Shown here: piece by piece, positions 36,733 through 45,928 of the stretch
How positions within the stretch are numbered: position 1 is the stretch's first letter
How the letters are laid out: the number at the start of each line of letters is the position of its first letter
Source of the DNA: Niallia circulans
Lineage (GTDB): Bacteria; Bacillota; Bacilli; Bacillales; Cytobacillaceae
Assembly (NCBI RefSeq): GCF_007273535.1
Contig: NZ_RIBP01000004.1
Span: forward strand, 3,696,001 to 3,760,000
Direction: 5' to 3'
DNA: 64,000 bases
The notes under the pieces: model-generated
Told to the model about the DNA's origin: nothing
What the model saw: the letters and a program-made list of their open reading frames with translations, nothing else
The model's database searches: none
Position numbers and translations under genes: made by a program

Positions 36733-37000
36733 TCACTTTCTTTAAAATTTGCTTGCATGAATTGCCTTCTTTAATCATCACCTGCCTATAATTAGCTTTG
36801 TTAGTTTATATACGAATGTACAGCAAGATAGTTTCAGTATTTAGCGATTTTTTTCATCATTCTTATTATTGTTGTTTACTATCTTCATATTTTATTGATT
36901 ATTAATCATCTTTTTGAAAAAATTCTCATATTTTACTAATAAGCAGTTAATTAGTATTTTCTTTACGTAACTTTTGAAGAACGCAAGTATGGAGGATAAG

Positions 37001-37306
37001 ATGAGTCGATCAGAAAAACATGCAAACCAGGATCATAAGAAGGGGAAAAAATCAGTTTACATTATTTGCTGCTGTGCCTTACTTCTTCTTTTTATTGGCG
37101 GTTATTTCTTCACAGAGTATTTCTTTGCTGATAAGCCAAATGATCAAAATTTAGGAGACAAAGTAGTCATTACACTTCCAACTGGCAAAAAAGTATTTAC
37201 TTATGAAAATCTTATTGTCGAGGAAAACGGAAAGCTCTTATATAAAGGAGACAGAAATACGCTCGACCTCACTGGCGGTGTGATCGTTTATGAGGATTGG
37301 GATTAG
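37001..37306 (+). CDS. Small single-pass membrane protein of unknown function
   Basis: I do not recognise this 101-residue protein. It has a polar, basic N-terminus (1-17), one hydrophobic segment (about 18-40), and an extracytoplasmic tail with KVVITLPTGKKVFTYENLIV and a final EDWD. The ATG at 37001 is chosen because GGAGGATAAG directly precedes it; a longer frame starts at 36974 without a site. It is monocistronic, divergent from yuaF. Confidence 0.65.
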   Translation: MSRSEKHANQDHKKGKKSVYIICCCALLLLFIGGYFFTEYFFADKPNDQNLGDKVVITLPTGKKVFTYENLIVEENGKLLYKGDRNTLDLTGGVIVYEDWD

Positions 37307-37317
37307 CCTACCAACTG

Positions 37318-37358
37318 GAAACAAGCTGGTCCACCAAGTATGGACCAGCCCTTGTTTC
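37318..37358. terminator. Bidirectional terminator
   Basis: GAAACAAG..GGTCCA / TGGACC..CTTGTTTC long stem between convergent genes. Confidence 0.7.
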
Positions 37359-37364
37359 TTCTGC

Positions 37365-38162
37365 TTATCTTAATGTCTCTTGCTGTGCTTGTTTAGCTAA
37401 AAGCGGTCGTTCATTGCTCCAAATCACCGCTACCGGGAACGAGAAGTATTCAGTTAAGCAATTACTTGTCAATATATCCTCAGTTTTGCCCTTGGCAAAA
37501 ACCTCTCCATCTCTTAACAACAACGTAGACGAAAATACCGGAAGAATTTCCTCCATATGATGTGTTACATAAATAATGGTCGGACAACTTTCCATTTGGG
37601 CAAGCTGCATAATGGTCTCAAGCAATTGCTCTCTCGCTAAAAAGTCAAGACCTGTTGCCGGTTCATCAAGTATAACAAGCTCTGGATTGAGCATTAAAGC
37701 TCTCGCTATTAAAACCCGCTGTTTTTCTCCTTGTGACAAGCTTGAATATGGTCTGTCTGCATAGGAATAACAGCCAAGCTGCTTCATAAGATGGAGCGCT
37801 TTTTCTCTCATCACATCTGTCGGTGTTTCATACAAACCAATACTGGCAAACGCACCGCTCAGAATAATTTCATATGCGCTGTCTGCTACATAGAGATTTT
37901 GCTGAAGTCTGCTTGAAACAAGACCAATTTTTTTGCGTAAAGATGCACCAAGCTCCGCCTTGCCAAATTCCTTGTCAAGGACGGTCATTTTTCCTACTGT
38001 TGGATGATAATAGGCACAGATCATATTTAGCAAAGCGGTTTTCCCTGCTCCGTTTAAGCCATAAAGAACCCAATGCTCTCCCCTTTTAATTTCCCAATCA
38101 ATGTCCTTTAAAATCCATTTACCGTTCCGTTTCAATCCAATACCTTCAGCCTTAACAACCAT
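37365..38162 (-). CDS. Orphan ABC ATPase (YlmA-like)
   Basis: This 265-residue ATPase has Walker A GLNGAGKT (35-42), signature SLSQGEKQR, Walker B LVILDEPATGLD and H-loop YVTHHMEE. The LYGLNGAGKTALLN and LSQGEKQR pattern is that of the YlmA/ModF-like group. No permease or binding protein is adjacent. It may work with an unlinked permease or be a non-transport ABC protein; function is unknown. Confidence 0.82.
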   Translation of the reverse strand: MVVKAEGIGLKRNGKWILKDIDWEIKRGEHWVLYGLNGAGKTALLNMICAYYHPTVGKMTVLDKEFGKAELGASLRKKIGLVSSRLQQNLYVADSAYEIILSGAFASIGLYETPTDVMREKALHLMKQLGCYSYADRPYSSLSQGEKQRVLIARALMLNPELVILDEPATGLDFLAREQLLETIMQLAQMESCPTIIYVTHHMEEILPVFSSTLLLRDGEVFAKGKTEDILTSNCLTEYFSFPVAVIWSNERPLLAKQAQQETLR

Positions 38163-38230
38163 TCGCTTTTCCCTCCCTTTATAATTTTGCAGGAAACTCC
38201 GAATATTTAGATAATAAAACCTTTAAAATT

Positions 38231-38259
38231 AAAAACCCCCTTTTTATAAGGGGGTTTTT
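38231..38259 (-). terminator. Terminator of ptsH
   Basis: AAAAACCCCCTT / AAGGGGGTTTTT stem, very stable, with T-tail on the minus strand. Confidence 0.9.
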
Positions 38260-38274
38260 ATGTATTTGTTGCGA

Positions 38275-38541
38275 TTAGCCTACTAGGCCTTCTTTTTTAA
38301 GAACTGCTTCTAAACCATCAACAGCTTCTGTTTCGTCTTCACCAGTTGCAGAAATAGTGATTTCTCCACCTTTTGGTACACCAAGTGACATAACGCCCAT
38401 GATGGATTTCAAGTTTACAGATTTGCCTTTATAAGCAATTTGCATGTCTGATTTGAATTTGCTTGCAGTGCTTACTAATAAAGTAGCAGGTCTAGCATGT
38501 ATTCCAGTTTCATCAATAATAGTAAAAGTTTTTTCGCTCAT
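38275..38541 (-). CDS. ptsH: Phosphocarrier protein HPr
   Basis: This 88-residue protein has the active His15 (GIHARP) and the regulatory Ser46 ([10 protein letters not shown]). It can therefore serve PTS phosphotransfer and, as Ser46-P, CcpA co-repression. Presence of His15 excludes Crh. AGGAGG precedes the ATG at short spacing. Unlike the usual ptsH-ptsI or ptsGHI arrangement, no enzyme I gene follows and a strong terminator lies right after the stop, so it is monocistronic here. Confidence 0.95.
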   Translation of the reverse strand: MSEKTFTIIDETGIHARPATLLVSTASKFKSDMQIAYKGKSVNLKSIMGVMSLGVPKGGEITISATGEDETEAVDGLEAVLKKEGLVG

Positions 38542-38686
38542 GGTAAAATACCTCCAAATAAAATATGTGTTACCTTTCTATTTTAGCTGATTTTGATAGT
38601 GAATACTAACTTTTTTTCTTTTCTTTTCCGTACTTCTTCTATCTTTTGATAAAGATTGAAAACTATTCATGATTTTTACATCTTCT

Positions 38687-39031
38687 TTATTGTTTACTTT
38701 TGTCCGAAATTATTTCATTCCTGTCTTTATCTGAAACCAGTTTCTGAGCCAGCTCTAATACTTCTTTGGCATTAAATGTACCATAGTCCACTGTGTTAAT
38801 GATCGATACAGGAACTCCTTTTTTACTTGCCGCATTTGTTACATCACGCAACAAAAAACGAACCTGCGGACCAAGCAATATGACATCAGCCTTGTCCATA
38901 TGATGATGAATTGCTTCTGCGGGTATTGCCCAAATTGTACAATTAATTGCATTGCATTCAGCGTATTTTTTCATTTTGCGCACTAACAGGCTTGTAGACA
39001 TCCCCACAGCACAGCATAGAAGTATTCTCAT
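38687..39031 (-). CDS. PTS EIIB component, lactose/cellobiose type
   Basis: This 114-residue protein has the phospho-cysteine loop CAVGMSTSLLVRKM at Cys7 and the downstream ADVILLGPQVRFLL typical of family IIB. The ATG at 39031 follows GGGGAGG. It is 26 bases downstream of a PRD/EIIA regulator gene and likely co-transcribed. No IIC or separate IIA gene is in the vicinity, so it may serve a distant permease or pass phosphate to the regulator. Confidence 0.88.
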   Translation of the reverse strand: MRILLCCAVGMSTSLLVRKMKKYAECNAINCTIWAIPAEAIHHHMDKADVILLGPQVRFLLRDVTNAASKKGVPVSIINTVDYGTFNAKEVLELAQKLVSDKDRNEIISDKSKQ

Positions 39032-39057
39032 AGTATCCTCCCCATTAGCCATCATTT

Positions 39058-40989
39058 TTATGAAGGAAAAACTGACTTGAATTCGGAAAAGCTCTTGCAT
39101 TTTAACAACTGCTGAATGATTGTCGGGCTGTCGAGAACATCTCCAAGCACGTCATACAATTCTTGAAAATCACCTGTACTGTTCTTTTGCACACTCAACA
39201 GACAGATAAATTGAACACTTTTCCCGCCCCAGTCAATCGGCTTTTGTAATGTACAAAAGGCCCAGAAGGTCTTGTCCGTCTGTGGTGTGTTAGGGTGAGG
39301 AATGGCAACCATGTTTCCAAAGCATGTTGGTGACACATTCTCCCGCTCTCTTACATGATCCATGAAGCTACTATTAATCAGTTCAAGACTCAAAAGCTCT
39401 GCTTCAAGAAAAGCAAAGATTTCCTCCTTCGTCTCAAACGGTTTTTGTAAGTAAACCAATTCTTCGCGGATAGAGGAATAAGCGCTTGTTTTAGCCTTTT
39501 TTGAATATAAGGCGCCATTAATTTTTGCAAAATCCCTGTCACCAAGAATTGTATTTACCTCAATGACAGGAACCTGGATGTCTTCTTTAATCGGAATGGT
39601 ACTTATGATAAGATCAATTTCGTTAAAATTAATTTCCTTCACTTTATAAAGCTCCGTCGTTCCAATCATTTCTAATTCAGAACTGTACTGGGATTTTAAT
39701 TTATAATATAAAAGGTTAGCGCTGCCAACTCCTGAAGCACAAACAATCATACAGCGCTTCTTTTTGCTGCTGACTTTTTTCCTTTCCATTGCCGCCCCGA
39801 AATGCAGAGCTAGGAAGGCAATTTCATTTTCATGAATGTCATAGCCTAACTCCTTTTTAATAACACCGGCTGTAACAACACCTGCTTCAAACGGAATCGG
39901 ATAGTTTGATTTAATGTCATCAAGCAATGGATTCCTCAAGTTCATCTTATAACGGAATCTGTTAATGGCTGGCTTTAAATGCAATGATAAACCAGTGAAA
40001 AGTTCCTTATCCTTATCTATTTGGAGGTTCATTTTATGTTCAACCTCATCTAGAATATTTGTTGTTAAGCCCAGTATTCGTTCGTCAATGAAATCAAGCA
40101 CTTCCCCGTCTGTCAAAGCATGATGACTCAGAAGCTTTGTGCCAAGCAAATGGATGGCAATATATGCAACCTCTGTTTCAGGGAATTCAACATGTAAAGT
40201 ATTTTCAATTGTTTTCACAATCTTTTTGGAGACTGTATATTCCTTTTCGTCCGTAATGTCATTGGTCTCTTTTGGAATGGCCGAAATATAATTTCCCTCT
40301 CGTATACGCTTACAAGCAATCGCAATATGAACAACGAGATTATTCAAGCTTATATCTGACAGCGTAATCGCAGCGATCCTGATTTGTTCAAGGATAATCG
40401 TTCGGATTGCCGTCAATTCTTCGTTTAACAGGAGTGCTGCCGGATCATAGGTAAGCTCCGTATGGTCGAGTTTTCTGTTAAATAAATACTCTGACATACA
40501 AAAACGGAGGTTTACTTCCTCCCCCTTTAGCCTCATTCCTGAGTTCCCTGTCTTCTCCACCTTTAAGTCATAGCTTTTGAGAAGCTCTTTCACTTCTTTT
40601 AAATCATTCTGAATGGTTGACTTGCTTATGAACAATTCATCTGCTAAATCCTCTAGCTTTAAATTTTTATCTGTAAGCAAAAGGCGATTAATGATGTAAT
40701 GGACTCTTCCACCTTTTAGTGTCGGTATGATCTCGTCTTTTCCTTCATGGAAGCTTTCTTTTAGAAAATTTCGGAAAAGCTGATCGCTTTCGATCATTAA
40801 TTGATAACCTTGACCTCTGACAGACTTTATTTTCGCTCCGTTAGCAGCAAGCAATGACTCAAGTTCCTTCATATCATTTCGGACAGTTCTTGAAGTAACA
40901 TGAAGCACTTTTGATAATTGTTCGCTTGTTATAAGGTCTTCGGCAGCCATAAGCTGCTTCAATAAGTTTCCTGTGCGGTTCTCTAACAT
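39058..40989 (-). CDS. PRD-containing transcriptional regulator with EIIB and EIIA domains (LicR/MtlR type)
   Basis: This 643-residue activator starts with an HTH_11 domain (about 5-60) and an Mga-like HTH (about 80-165). Two PRD domains (about 170-390) follow, then an EIIB-like domain with CASGVGSANLLYYKL (about 405-485), and a fructose/mannitol-type EIIA domain with active His in VAIPHPN. Such regulators are controlled by PTS phosphorylation. The ATG at 40989 is preferred because GGGGTGA lies before it; an in-frame GTG three codons upstream is possible. The downstream IIB gene is the only PTS partner in the window. Confidence 0.9.
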   Translation of the reverse strand: MLENRTGNLLKQLMAAEDLITSEQLSKVLHVTSRTVRNDMKELESLLAANGAKIKSVRGQGYQLMIESDQLFRNFLKESFHEGKDEIIPTLKGGRVHYIINRLLLTDKNLKLEDLADELFISKSTIQNDLKEVKELLKSYDLKVEKTGNSGMRLKGEEVNLRFCMSEYLFNRKLDHTELTYDPAALLLNEELTAIRTIILEQIRIAAITLSDISLNNLVVHIAIACKRIREGNYISAIPKETNDITDEKEYTVSKKIVKTIENTLHVEFPETEVAYIAIHLLGTKLLSHHALTDGEVLDFIDERILGLTTNILDEVEHKMNLQIDKDKELFTGLSLHLKPAINRFRYKMNLRNPLLDDIKSNYPIPFEAGVVTAGVIKKELGYDIHENEIAFLALHFGAAMERKKVSSKKKRCMIVCASGVGSANLLYYKLKSQYSSELEMIGTTELYKVKEINFNEIDLIISTIPIKEDIQVPVIEVNTILGDRDFAKINGALYSKKAKTSAYSSIREELVYLQKPFETKEEIFAFLEAELLSLELINSSFMDHVRERENVSPTCFGNMVAIPHPNTPQTDKTFWAFCTLQKPIDWGGKSVQFICLLSVQKNSTGDFQELYDVLGDVLDSPTIIQQLLKCKSFSEFKSVFPS

Positions 40990-41173
40990 TTCTTTCACCC
41001 CAGTTTATTCTTTTCAATCGCTGTGGGTTTACAATCATTTCAATATATAAAAAAACATCACGTGCTTGCCTGAAACACAAAATAGCAGAAGTTCCTACTA
41101 CTATACATACTAGCACTTTTTGCATATGTTCACTATAAAAACGAAAAATTTACTTCCTCTTTGTATAAAAAAA

Positions 41174-41198
41174 AGAGGGCTGGCCTTAACCTGCCCTT
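41174..41198 (-). terminator. Terminator of the C26 hydrolase gene
   Basis: AGGGC / GCCCT stem after the stop with an A-run at 41167-41173 (T-tail on the minus strand). Confidence 0.6.
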
Positions 41199-41203
41199 AC
41201 CAT

Positions 41204-41920
41204 TTATTTTGCTGCCGCGACAAACTGAGCAAAAATCTCGTTCATTCTTTCTGAAGTGGCAGCCATAGACTCTGGATGCCACTGAATTCCAAGCAAAAAT
41301 GCTGGATAGCTTTTATGCTCAACAGCTTCAATAATGCCGTCAGAGCTTTTGGCAACAGCTTTCAGCTCCTCTGCCAGCCCGTCAATTGCCTGATGATGAA
41401 GGCTGTTAACTCTTTCCTTCTCTACACCTAATATTTCATAAATGCGGCTGTTTTTATCAATTGTCGCCCAATGGGTATCCCTGCTTCTGTCCACTGTTTG
41501 GGTATGCTGAATACTTTCACGAACTTGGCTTGGAATGTCTTGAAACAAGGTACCGCCTAAAGCAACATTTAATATTTGCACACCTCGGCAAATAGCTAAA
41601 ATTGGTTTTTGCTTCTCCATGGCAACCTTTAGAATAGCTAATTCAACAGTATCCCGAAGCGGAATTGTACTGCCTAATTTTTGATGTGGATCTTGTCCAT
41701 AAAACTGCGGATCAACATCCTCCCCGCCGCTTAACAGTATCGCATCACAATGGTCCACCATATCTTCTGCCAGCTCCTCGCTCACATAAGGCAAAATAAC
41801 CGGCAGCCCACCATTTGCATATATAGCCTTTTGGTAATCGTGATGAACATATGTACCATCCATAAATTTATTATGAAATACATATGCACCTGTTATCCCT
41901 ATTACAGGTCTAGTTGACAA
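41204..41920 (-). CDS. Gamma-glutamyl-gamma-aminobutyrate hydrolase family protein (peptidase C26)
   Basis: This 238-residue class-I glutamine-amidotransferase-like hydrolase has nucleophile Cys in AICRGVQ and the His/Glu pair in QWHPES. LSGGEDVDP forms the oxyanion region. Family members such as PuuD cleave gamma-glutamyl amides. Start is TTG after AGGGATGAGGAG. It is monocistronic, so the physiological substrate is open. Confidence 0.87.
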   Translation of the reverse strand: MSTRPVIGITGAYVFHNKFMDGTYVHHDYQKAIYANGGLPVILPYVSEELAEDMVDHCDAILLSGGEDVDPQFYGQDPHQKLGSTIPLRDTVELAILKVAMEKQKPILAICRGVQILNVALGGTLFQDIPSQVRESIQHTQTVDRSRDTHWATIDKNSRIYEILGVEKERVNSLHHQAIDGLAEELKAVAKSSDGIIEAVEHKSYPAFLLGIQWHPESMAATSERMNEIFAQFVAAAK

Positions 41921-42026
41921 TGCTCCTCATCCCTTCTCCACTGAAACAAAATATTTTTTTAATATTAAGACTATATTAGCGAAAAAGGAATGTCAATAAA
42001 TGTTTATAAGGCATTACCGCATAGTA

Positions 42027-42058
42027 AAAAGGAGCATTGCATGTAAATGCTCCTTTTA
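42027..42058 (-). terminator. Terminator of the 5'-nucleotidase-like gene
   Basis: AAAAGGAGCATT / AATGCTCCTTTT stem with six-base loop, T-rich on the minus strand. Confidence 0.75.
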
Positions 42059-42094
42059 TAGTTTAGTAATTTATTTTATGGATAATTCCCAGCT

Positions 42095-43654
42095 TTACCA
42101 GATGACCTTCCAGTTGTGGTCACATGTTGCTGTTACTGTTTTTCTTTCCAGAATATAGTTGGCGATAAGCTCTGACATATCAAACTGGATTTCCCGCAGT
42201 ACAGGTTTATTTTGATACATGAAGTAATTACCGCCGCCGCCAGCTCGATAATTGTTCATGACAACTTCAAACTGTTCGTCTTCTTTCATGTCACTTCCTT
42301 CATATTGAAGTTTTGTGACTCTATTGCCAACTGGTTTAGAAATGTCCAGCACATAGTCGATCCCTTCCCACATGTCATAATTATAATGCTGCGGTTTTGG
42401 ATATAAATAGGATTTATTTACAGTTGGATTACCGTTTTCATCGACTTCAAAGTATCTCGCACTTTGCTCTAATGCATCCTTAATATCCTTTCCGGATATG
42501 GAAAGAACCTTCAATGTATTTGGATAAATATAATTTGACACAATATCTCTCATTGTGACATTCGGCTTGAATCCAGGTGAATCGTTGTTAAACAATGCCG
42601 TATTGGCAATTTTCACTCCTGCAGCCTCCATTTGGACTTTATTAATGAATTCTATTAATGGAGTGTCAGACAAGCGTGTTTCCATCGGATCACATACCGT
42701 CATATCACCATCAATAAAGCCGATAGGTGTATCTAGCCAGTGTTGTGTGCTCTGTTCATATTCAGACGCAAGATTTAAAATACTTGCATCTGCTGTTACA
42801 CCTTCTGTTGATAGAAGCTCCGCTTTTTTAGCTGTCAATTCTCCATTATCATTAAATGTTAAGGTTACTTTTCCGACAAGCTGGCCATTATTACTTGCTT
42901 GAATGATTTCTACTCCATTTATATTTCCACTCAAGGTTCTATGCTGATGTCCTGTTAAGAGAACGTCTATGTTTTCTATTTGTTCACACATGCTGTACCC
43001 TTGGTTTTCTCCAGTAAGTGCTTCCGTCGGCTCACCTGTGTCAATATCTCTTTCAAACCCGCCATGATAGGAAACTACTATACATTCAGGCTGTTCCTCT
43101 GCTTTTATCTTTTCAACCCAATGTTTTGTCGCTTCCAGTGCATCACAGAAGGCAAGTCCGCTTATATTGCTTGGATTTTCCCAATTAGGTATGTAATGTG
43201 TTGTAATTCCAAGGATTGCTATTTTAATTTCCCCAATTTTTTTGATTATGTATGGCTTACCTAAAAACGGCTCATTTGTATCTTCCTTTACAATGTTTGC
43301 ACAGAGCCATGGAAAGTCTGATTCATTAACTGCTTTTTGAAGAATATTAAGTCCATAATTAAATTCATGGTTGCCAATTACCGCCCCATCATACTGAAGC
43401 GTATTTAATATTTGGATCATCGGATTGTTTTTGTCTGCCAATGATTGCACATAATGATATGTTAATGGTGTACCTTGAATTAAATCGCCATTGTCAATAA
43501 CAATTGTATGCTCAGATTTTGAACGTTCTTCTGCCAATATGGTCGCCACTTTTCCGAGACCAACATTTGCCGGCTGATTATTGCCATAAAGAAGAGGATA
43601 AATATTTCCATGTACATCGCTTGTAAATAATATCGTTACATTTGTATCTGCCAA
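42095..43654 (-). CDS. 5'-nucleotidase / 2',3'-cyclic phosphodiesterase family metallophosphatase, no signal peptide
   Basis: This 519-residue protein has the dimetal phosphoesterase motifs TSDVHGN, DNGDLIQG, GNHEFNYG, SYHGG and TGHQHR, then a 5'-nucleotidase C-terminal domain (about 310-480) with FNNDSPGF and NNYRAGGGGNYFM. Most relatives are exported; this one begins MADTNVTILFTSD with no signal sequence or anchor and is predicted cytosolic. Start is TTG after GGAGTGGAGTAAT. It stands alone between terminators. Nucleotide salvage is the likely role; substrate is inferred. Confidence 0.87.
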   Translation of the reverse strand: MADTNVTILFTSDVHGNIYPLLYGNNQPANVGLGKVATILAEERSKSEHTIVIDNGDLIQGTPLTYHYVQSLADKNNPMIQILNTLQYDGAVIGNHEFNYGLNILQKAVNESDFPWLCANIVKEDTNEPFLGKPYIIKKIGEIKIAILGITTHYIPNWENPSNISGLAFCDALEATKHWVEKIKAEEQPECIVVSYHGGFERDIDTGEPTEALTGENQGYSMCEQIENIDVLLTGHQHRTLSGNINGVEIIQASNNGQLVGKVTLTFNDNGELTAKKAELLSTEGVTADASILNLASEYEQSTQHWLDTPIGFIDGDMTVCDPMETRLSDTPLIEFINKVQMEAAGVKIANTALFNNDSPGFKPNVTMRDIVSNYIYPNTLKVLSISGKDIKDALEQSARYFEVDENGNPTVNKSYLYPKPQHYNYDMWEGIDYVLDISKPVGNRVTKLQYEGSDMKEDEQFEVVMNNYRAGGGGNYFMYQNKPVLREIQFDMSELIANYILERKTVTATCDHNWKVIW

Positions 43655-43988
43655 ATTACTCCACTCCTATATCTTCGTCGACTCGCTTGCATGCTTTATT
43701 ATAGTAGAAGAGCATCGTTTTTTCTTTCTTTTTTTCAAAAAATGAAGATGTTTCAAATCTAGTGAGATATTTCACAATAATTTTTTCTGGAAAATAATAA
43801 ACATTTGTCCATTCACTAATCTCTCAAAAACACCGACACTACTAGTTTTACACTAATTATCAGAATATTGCAATCTATTATATTTACAAAAAAATAATAA
43901 TTTTTTTATACAAAATTTTCACTATTTTACAATTTTATATGCTATATTTTTACATGTAATAACACATAACATCTTTCGGAGGTAAAAT
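43655..43988. other. AT-rich upstream region of phnD
   Basis: No gene seen. TTTACA-like elements near 43930-43960 could be a Pho box, but spacing does not fit the usual 11-bp period. Confidence 0.3.
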
Positions 43989-44918
43989 ATGTTCAAAAAA
44001 CTTGCAACATTCGGTCTATCTTTGTCGTTAGCAGCAGGTGTTCTTGCTGGCTGTGGATCTTCAGCTGATGAAACTGGCTCTGATGCGTCAAAGGGATATG
44101 AACCAAAAGAATTAACCGTTCAATTTGTTCCTTCTCAAAGCGCAGCTACACTTGAAGCAAAAGCAAAACCACTTGAAGAGTTATTATCTGATGAATTAGG
44201 CATTCCAGTGAAAGTAAGTGTTTCTACAAACTACAACACAATTATTGAAGCGATGGCTTCTAAACAAGTTGATGTTGGCTTCTTGCCTCCAACAGCTTAT
44301 GTATTAGCTAAAGAAAAAGGTGCTGCAGATGTTATTCTTCAAGCACAGCGTAAAGGTGTTAATGATGATGGTTCTGAGAAAGATGAATTAGTAGATTTCT
44401 ATAAATCTATTTTCGTAGTGAAGAAGGATTCTGGTATCGATTCAGTTGCTGATCTTAAAGGCAAAAAAATCGCATTCCAAGATGTGACTTCTTCTGCTGG
44501 TTACGTATGGCCTGCGGCTACATTAATGGATAATGATCTTGACCCGATTAAAGATGTACAAGGTACTACAGTAAAAGGTCATGACCAAGCAATCATCTCA
44601 CTATTAAATGGTGATGTTGATGCTGCAGCTGTTTTCCAAGATGCTCGTAATATCGTGAAAGCAGATTACCCAACTGTGTTTGAAGATACAAAAGTCGTTT
44701 CCTTCACAGAAGAAATTCCTAACGACACAGTTTCTGTCCGCTCTGACATGACTGACGATTGGAAGAAGAAATTGCAGGATGCATTCATTGCAATCGGCAA
44801 AAGCGATGAAGGCCATGAAATTATAAGAGATATTTACACACATGAAGGATATGTTGTTTCAGATGACAGCAACTTTGATGTTGTGCGTGAATATGCAGAA
44901 AAAGTGAAGACTGAATAG
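43989..44918 (+). CDS. phnD: Phosphonate/phosphite/phosphate ABC substrate-binding lipoprotein PhnD
   Basis: This 309-residue lipoprotein (lipobox LAGC, Cys22) has the PhnD/PtxB fold: VQFVPSQSAATLEAKAKPLEELL, VGFLPPTAYV and the phosphonate-loop DVTSSAGYVWPAATL. It delivers phosphonates or phosphite to PhnCE. AGGTAA precedes the ATG. It is separated from phnC by 239 bases containing two hairpins, so the binding protein is probably expressed in excess. Confidence 0.92.
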   Translation: MFKKLATFGLSLSLAAGVLAGCGSSADETGSDASKGYEPKELTVQFVPSQSAATLEAKAKPLEELLSDELGIPVKVSVSTNYNTIIEAMASKQVDVGFLPPTAYVLAKEKGAADVILQAQRKGVNDDGSEKDELVDFYKSIFVVKKDSGIDSVADLKGKKIAFQDVTSSAGYVWPAATLMDNDLDPIKDVQGTTVKGHDQAIISLLNGDVDAAAVFQDARNIVKADYPTVFEDTKVVSFTEEIPNDTVSVRSDMTDDWKKKLQDAFIAIGKSDEGHEIIRDIYTHEGYVVSDDSNFDVVREYAEKVKTE

Positions 44919-45017
44919 TATCTTTTTTATGACAAAAGCAGATGGATTTCTGAATGGTAAAAGAATTTTTTACATAACGCAGTTCAGCTCTTTTGATCAC
45001 TATTAATCTATTCACCC

Positions 45018-45051
45018 AACCATCTAGTAAAAATACTAGGTGGTTGGACTT
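45018..45051 (+). terminator. Hairpin after phnD (1)
   Basis: CCAACCATCTAGTA / TACTAGGTGGTTGG stem followed by ACTTATTTTC lies about 100 bases after the phnD stop. Confidence 0.6.
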
Positions 45052-45058
45052 ATTTTCT

Positions 45059-45098
45059 CTACTAAGCAACAGAGTTATTGGATTCGGTTGTTTAGTAG
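45059..45098 (+). other. Hairpin after phnD (2)
   Basis: CTACTAAGCAAC / GTTGTTTAGTAG pairs with one mismatch around a 16-base loop, directly behind the first hairpin. It is followed by an A-run, so it is not a terminator on this strand; it might stabilise the phnC mRNA 5' end. Confidence 0.4.
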
Positions 45099-45157
45099 AA
45101 AAAAGAAGCTTGTTGTTTAGATTCTTTTTCTAAAATTAAGAGAAAGTTGGTAGGCAA

Positions 45158-45928
45158 TTGATACAGTTTAAAAATGTTACGAAAATTTATCCGAATGGCA
45201 CAAAGGGTTTGAATAACATTAACATCACCATTGAAAAAGGTGAATTCGTTGTAATTGTAGGGCTTTCTGGTGCCGGAAAATCAACATTCCTCCGTTCCAT
45301 AAATCGTCTCCATGAAATTTCAGAAGGTGAGATTTTAATTGACGGTAATTCGATTACAGCAGCAAAAGGCTCTGGTCTTCGGAAAATCCGCCGTGATATC
45401 GGTATGATCTTCCAAAGCTTTAATCTAGTTAAACGCTCTACCGTAATAAAAAATGTATTATCTGGTCGTGTTGGCTATCATAATACGTTTCGGACAATTC
45501 TTGGACTCTTCCCTAAGGAAGATGTGGAGCTTTCCTTAACCGCCTTAAACAGGGTGAATATTTTAGAAAAGGCCTATTCTAGGGCGGACGAGCTTTCAGG
45601 CGGTCAGCAGCAGCGGGTATCAATCGCTCGTGCATTGGCACAAGAAGCACAAGTCATTTTAGCAGATGAGCCTGTCGCTTCCCTCGATCCATTAACTACA
45701 AAGCAGGTTATGGATGACTTAAAGCGTATTAATGAAGAAGATGGCATCACTACGGTCGTCAACCTTCACTTCATTGATCTTGCTCGTGATTATGCTACAA
45801 GAATTATTGGGTTGAGAGCAGGTGAAGTAGTCTTTGACGGTCCTGTAGAAGCGGCAACAGACGAAGTGTTTTCAGAAATATACGGCAGACCAATTAAAAA
45901 AGACGAGCTATTAGGTGAACCGGTATGA
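45158..45928 (+). CDS. phnC: Phosphonate ABC transporter ATPase PhnC
   Basis: This 256-residue ATPase has Walker A GLSGAGKS (35-42), [16 protein letters not shown], Walker [13 protein letters not shown] and H-loop [13 protein letters not shown].. ends typical of PhnC. The start is TTG with only a weak site (GTAGG) upstream. It overlaps the first phnE gene by four bases. Confidence 0.92.
   Translation: MIQFKNVTKIYPNGTKGLNNINITIEKGEFVVIVGLSGAGKSTFLRSINRLHEISEGEILIDGNSITAAKGSGLRKIRRDIGMIFQSFNLVKRSTVIKNVLSGRVGYHNTFRTILGLFPKEDVELSLTALNRVNILEKAYSRADELSGGQQQRVSIARALAQEAQVILADEPVASLDPLTTKQVMDDLKRINEEDGITTVVNLHFIDLARDYATRIIGLRAGEVVFDGPVEAATDEVFSEIYGRPIKKDELLGEPV

Noticed and set aside
38275..38541. 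Crh instead of HPr
   Set aside because: Crh lacks the active-site histidine; His15 is present here in GIHARP.
43900..43988. PhoP box before phnD
   Set aside because: TTTACA-like hexamers occur, but not as direct repeats with the expected 11-bp period, and such hexamers are frequent in this AT-rich stretch.
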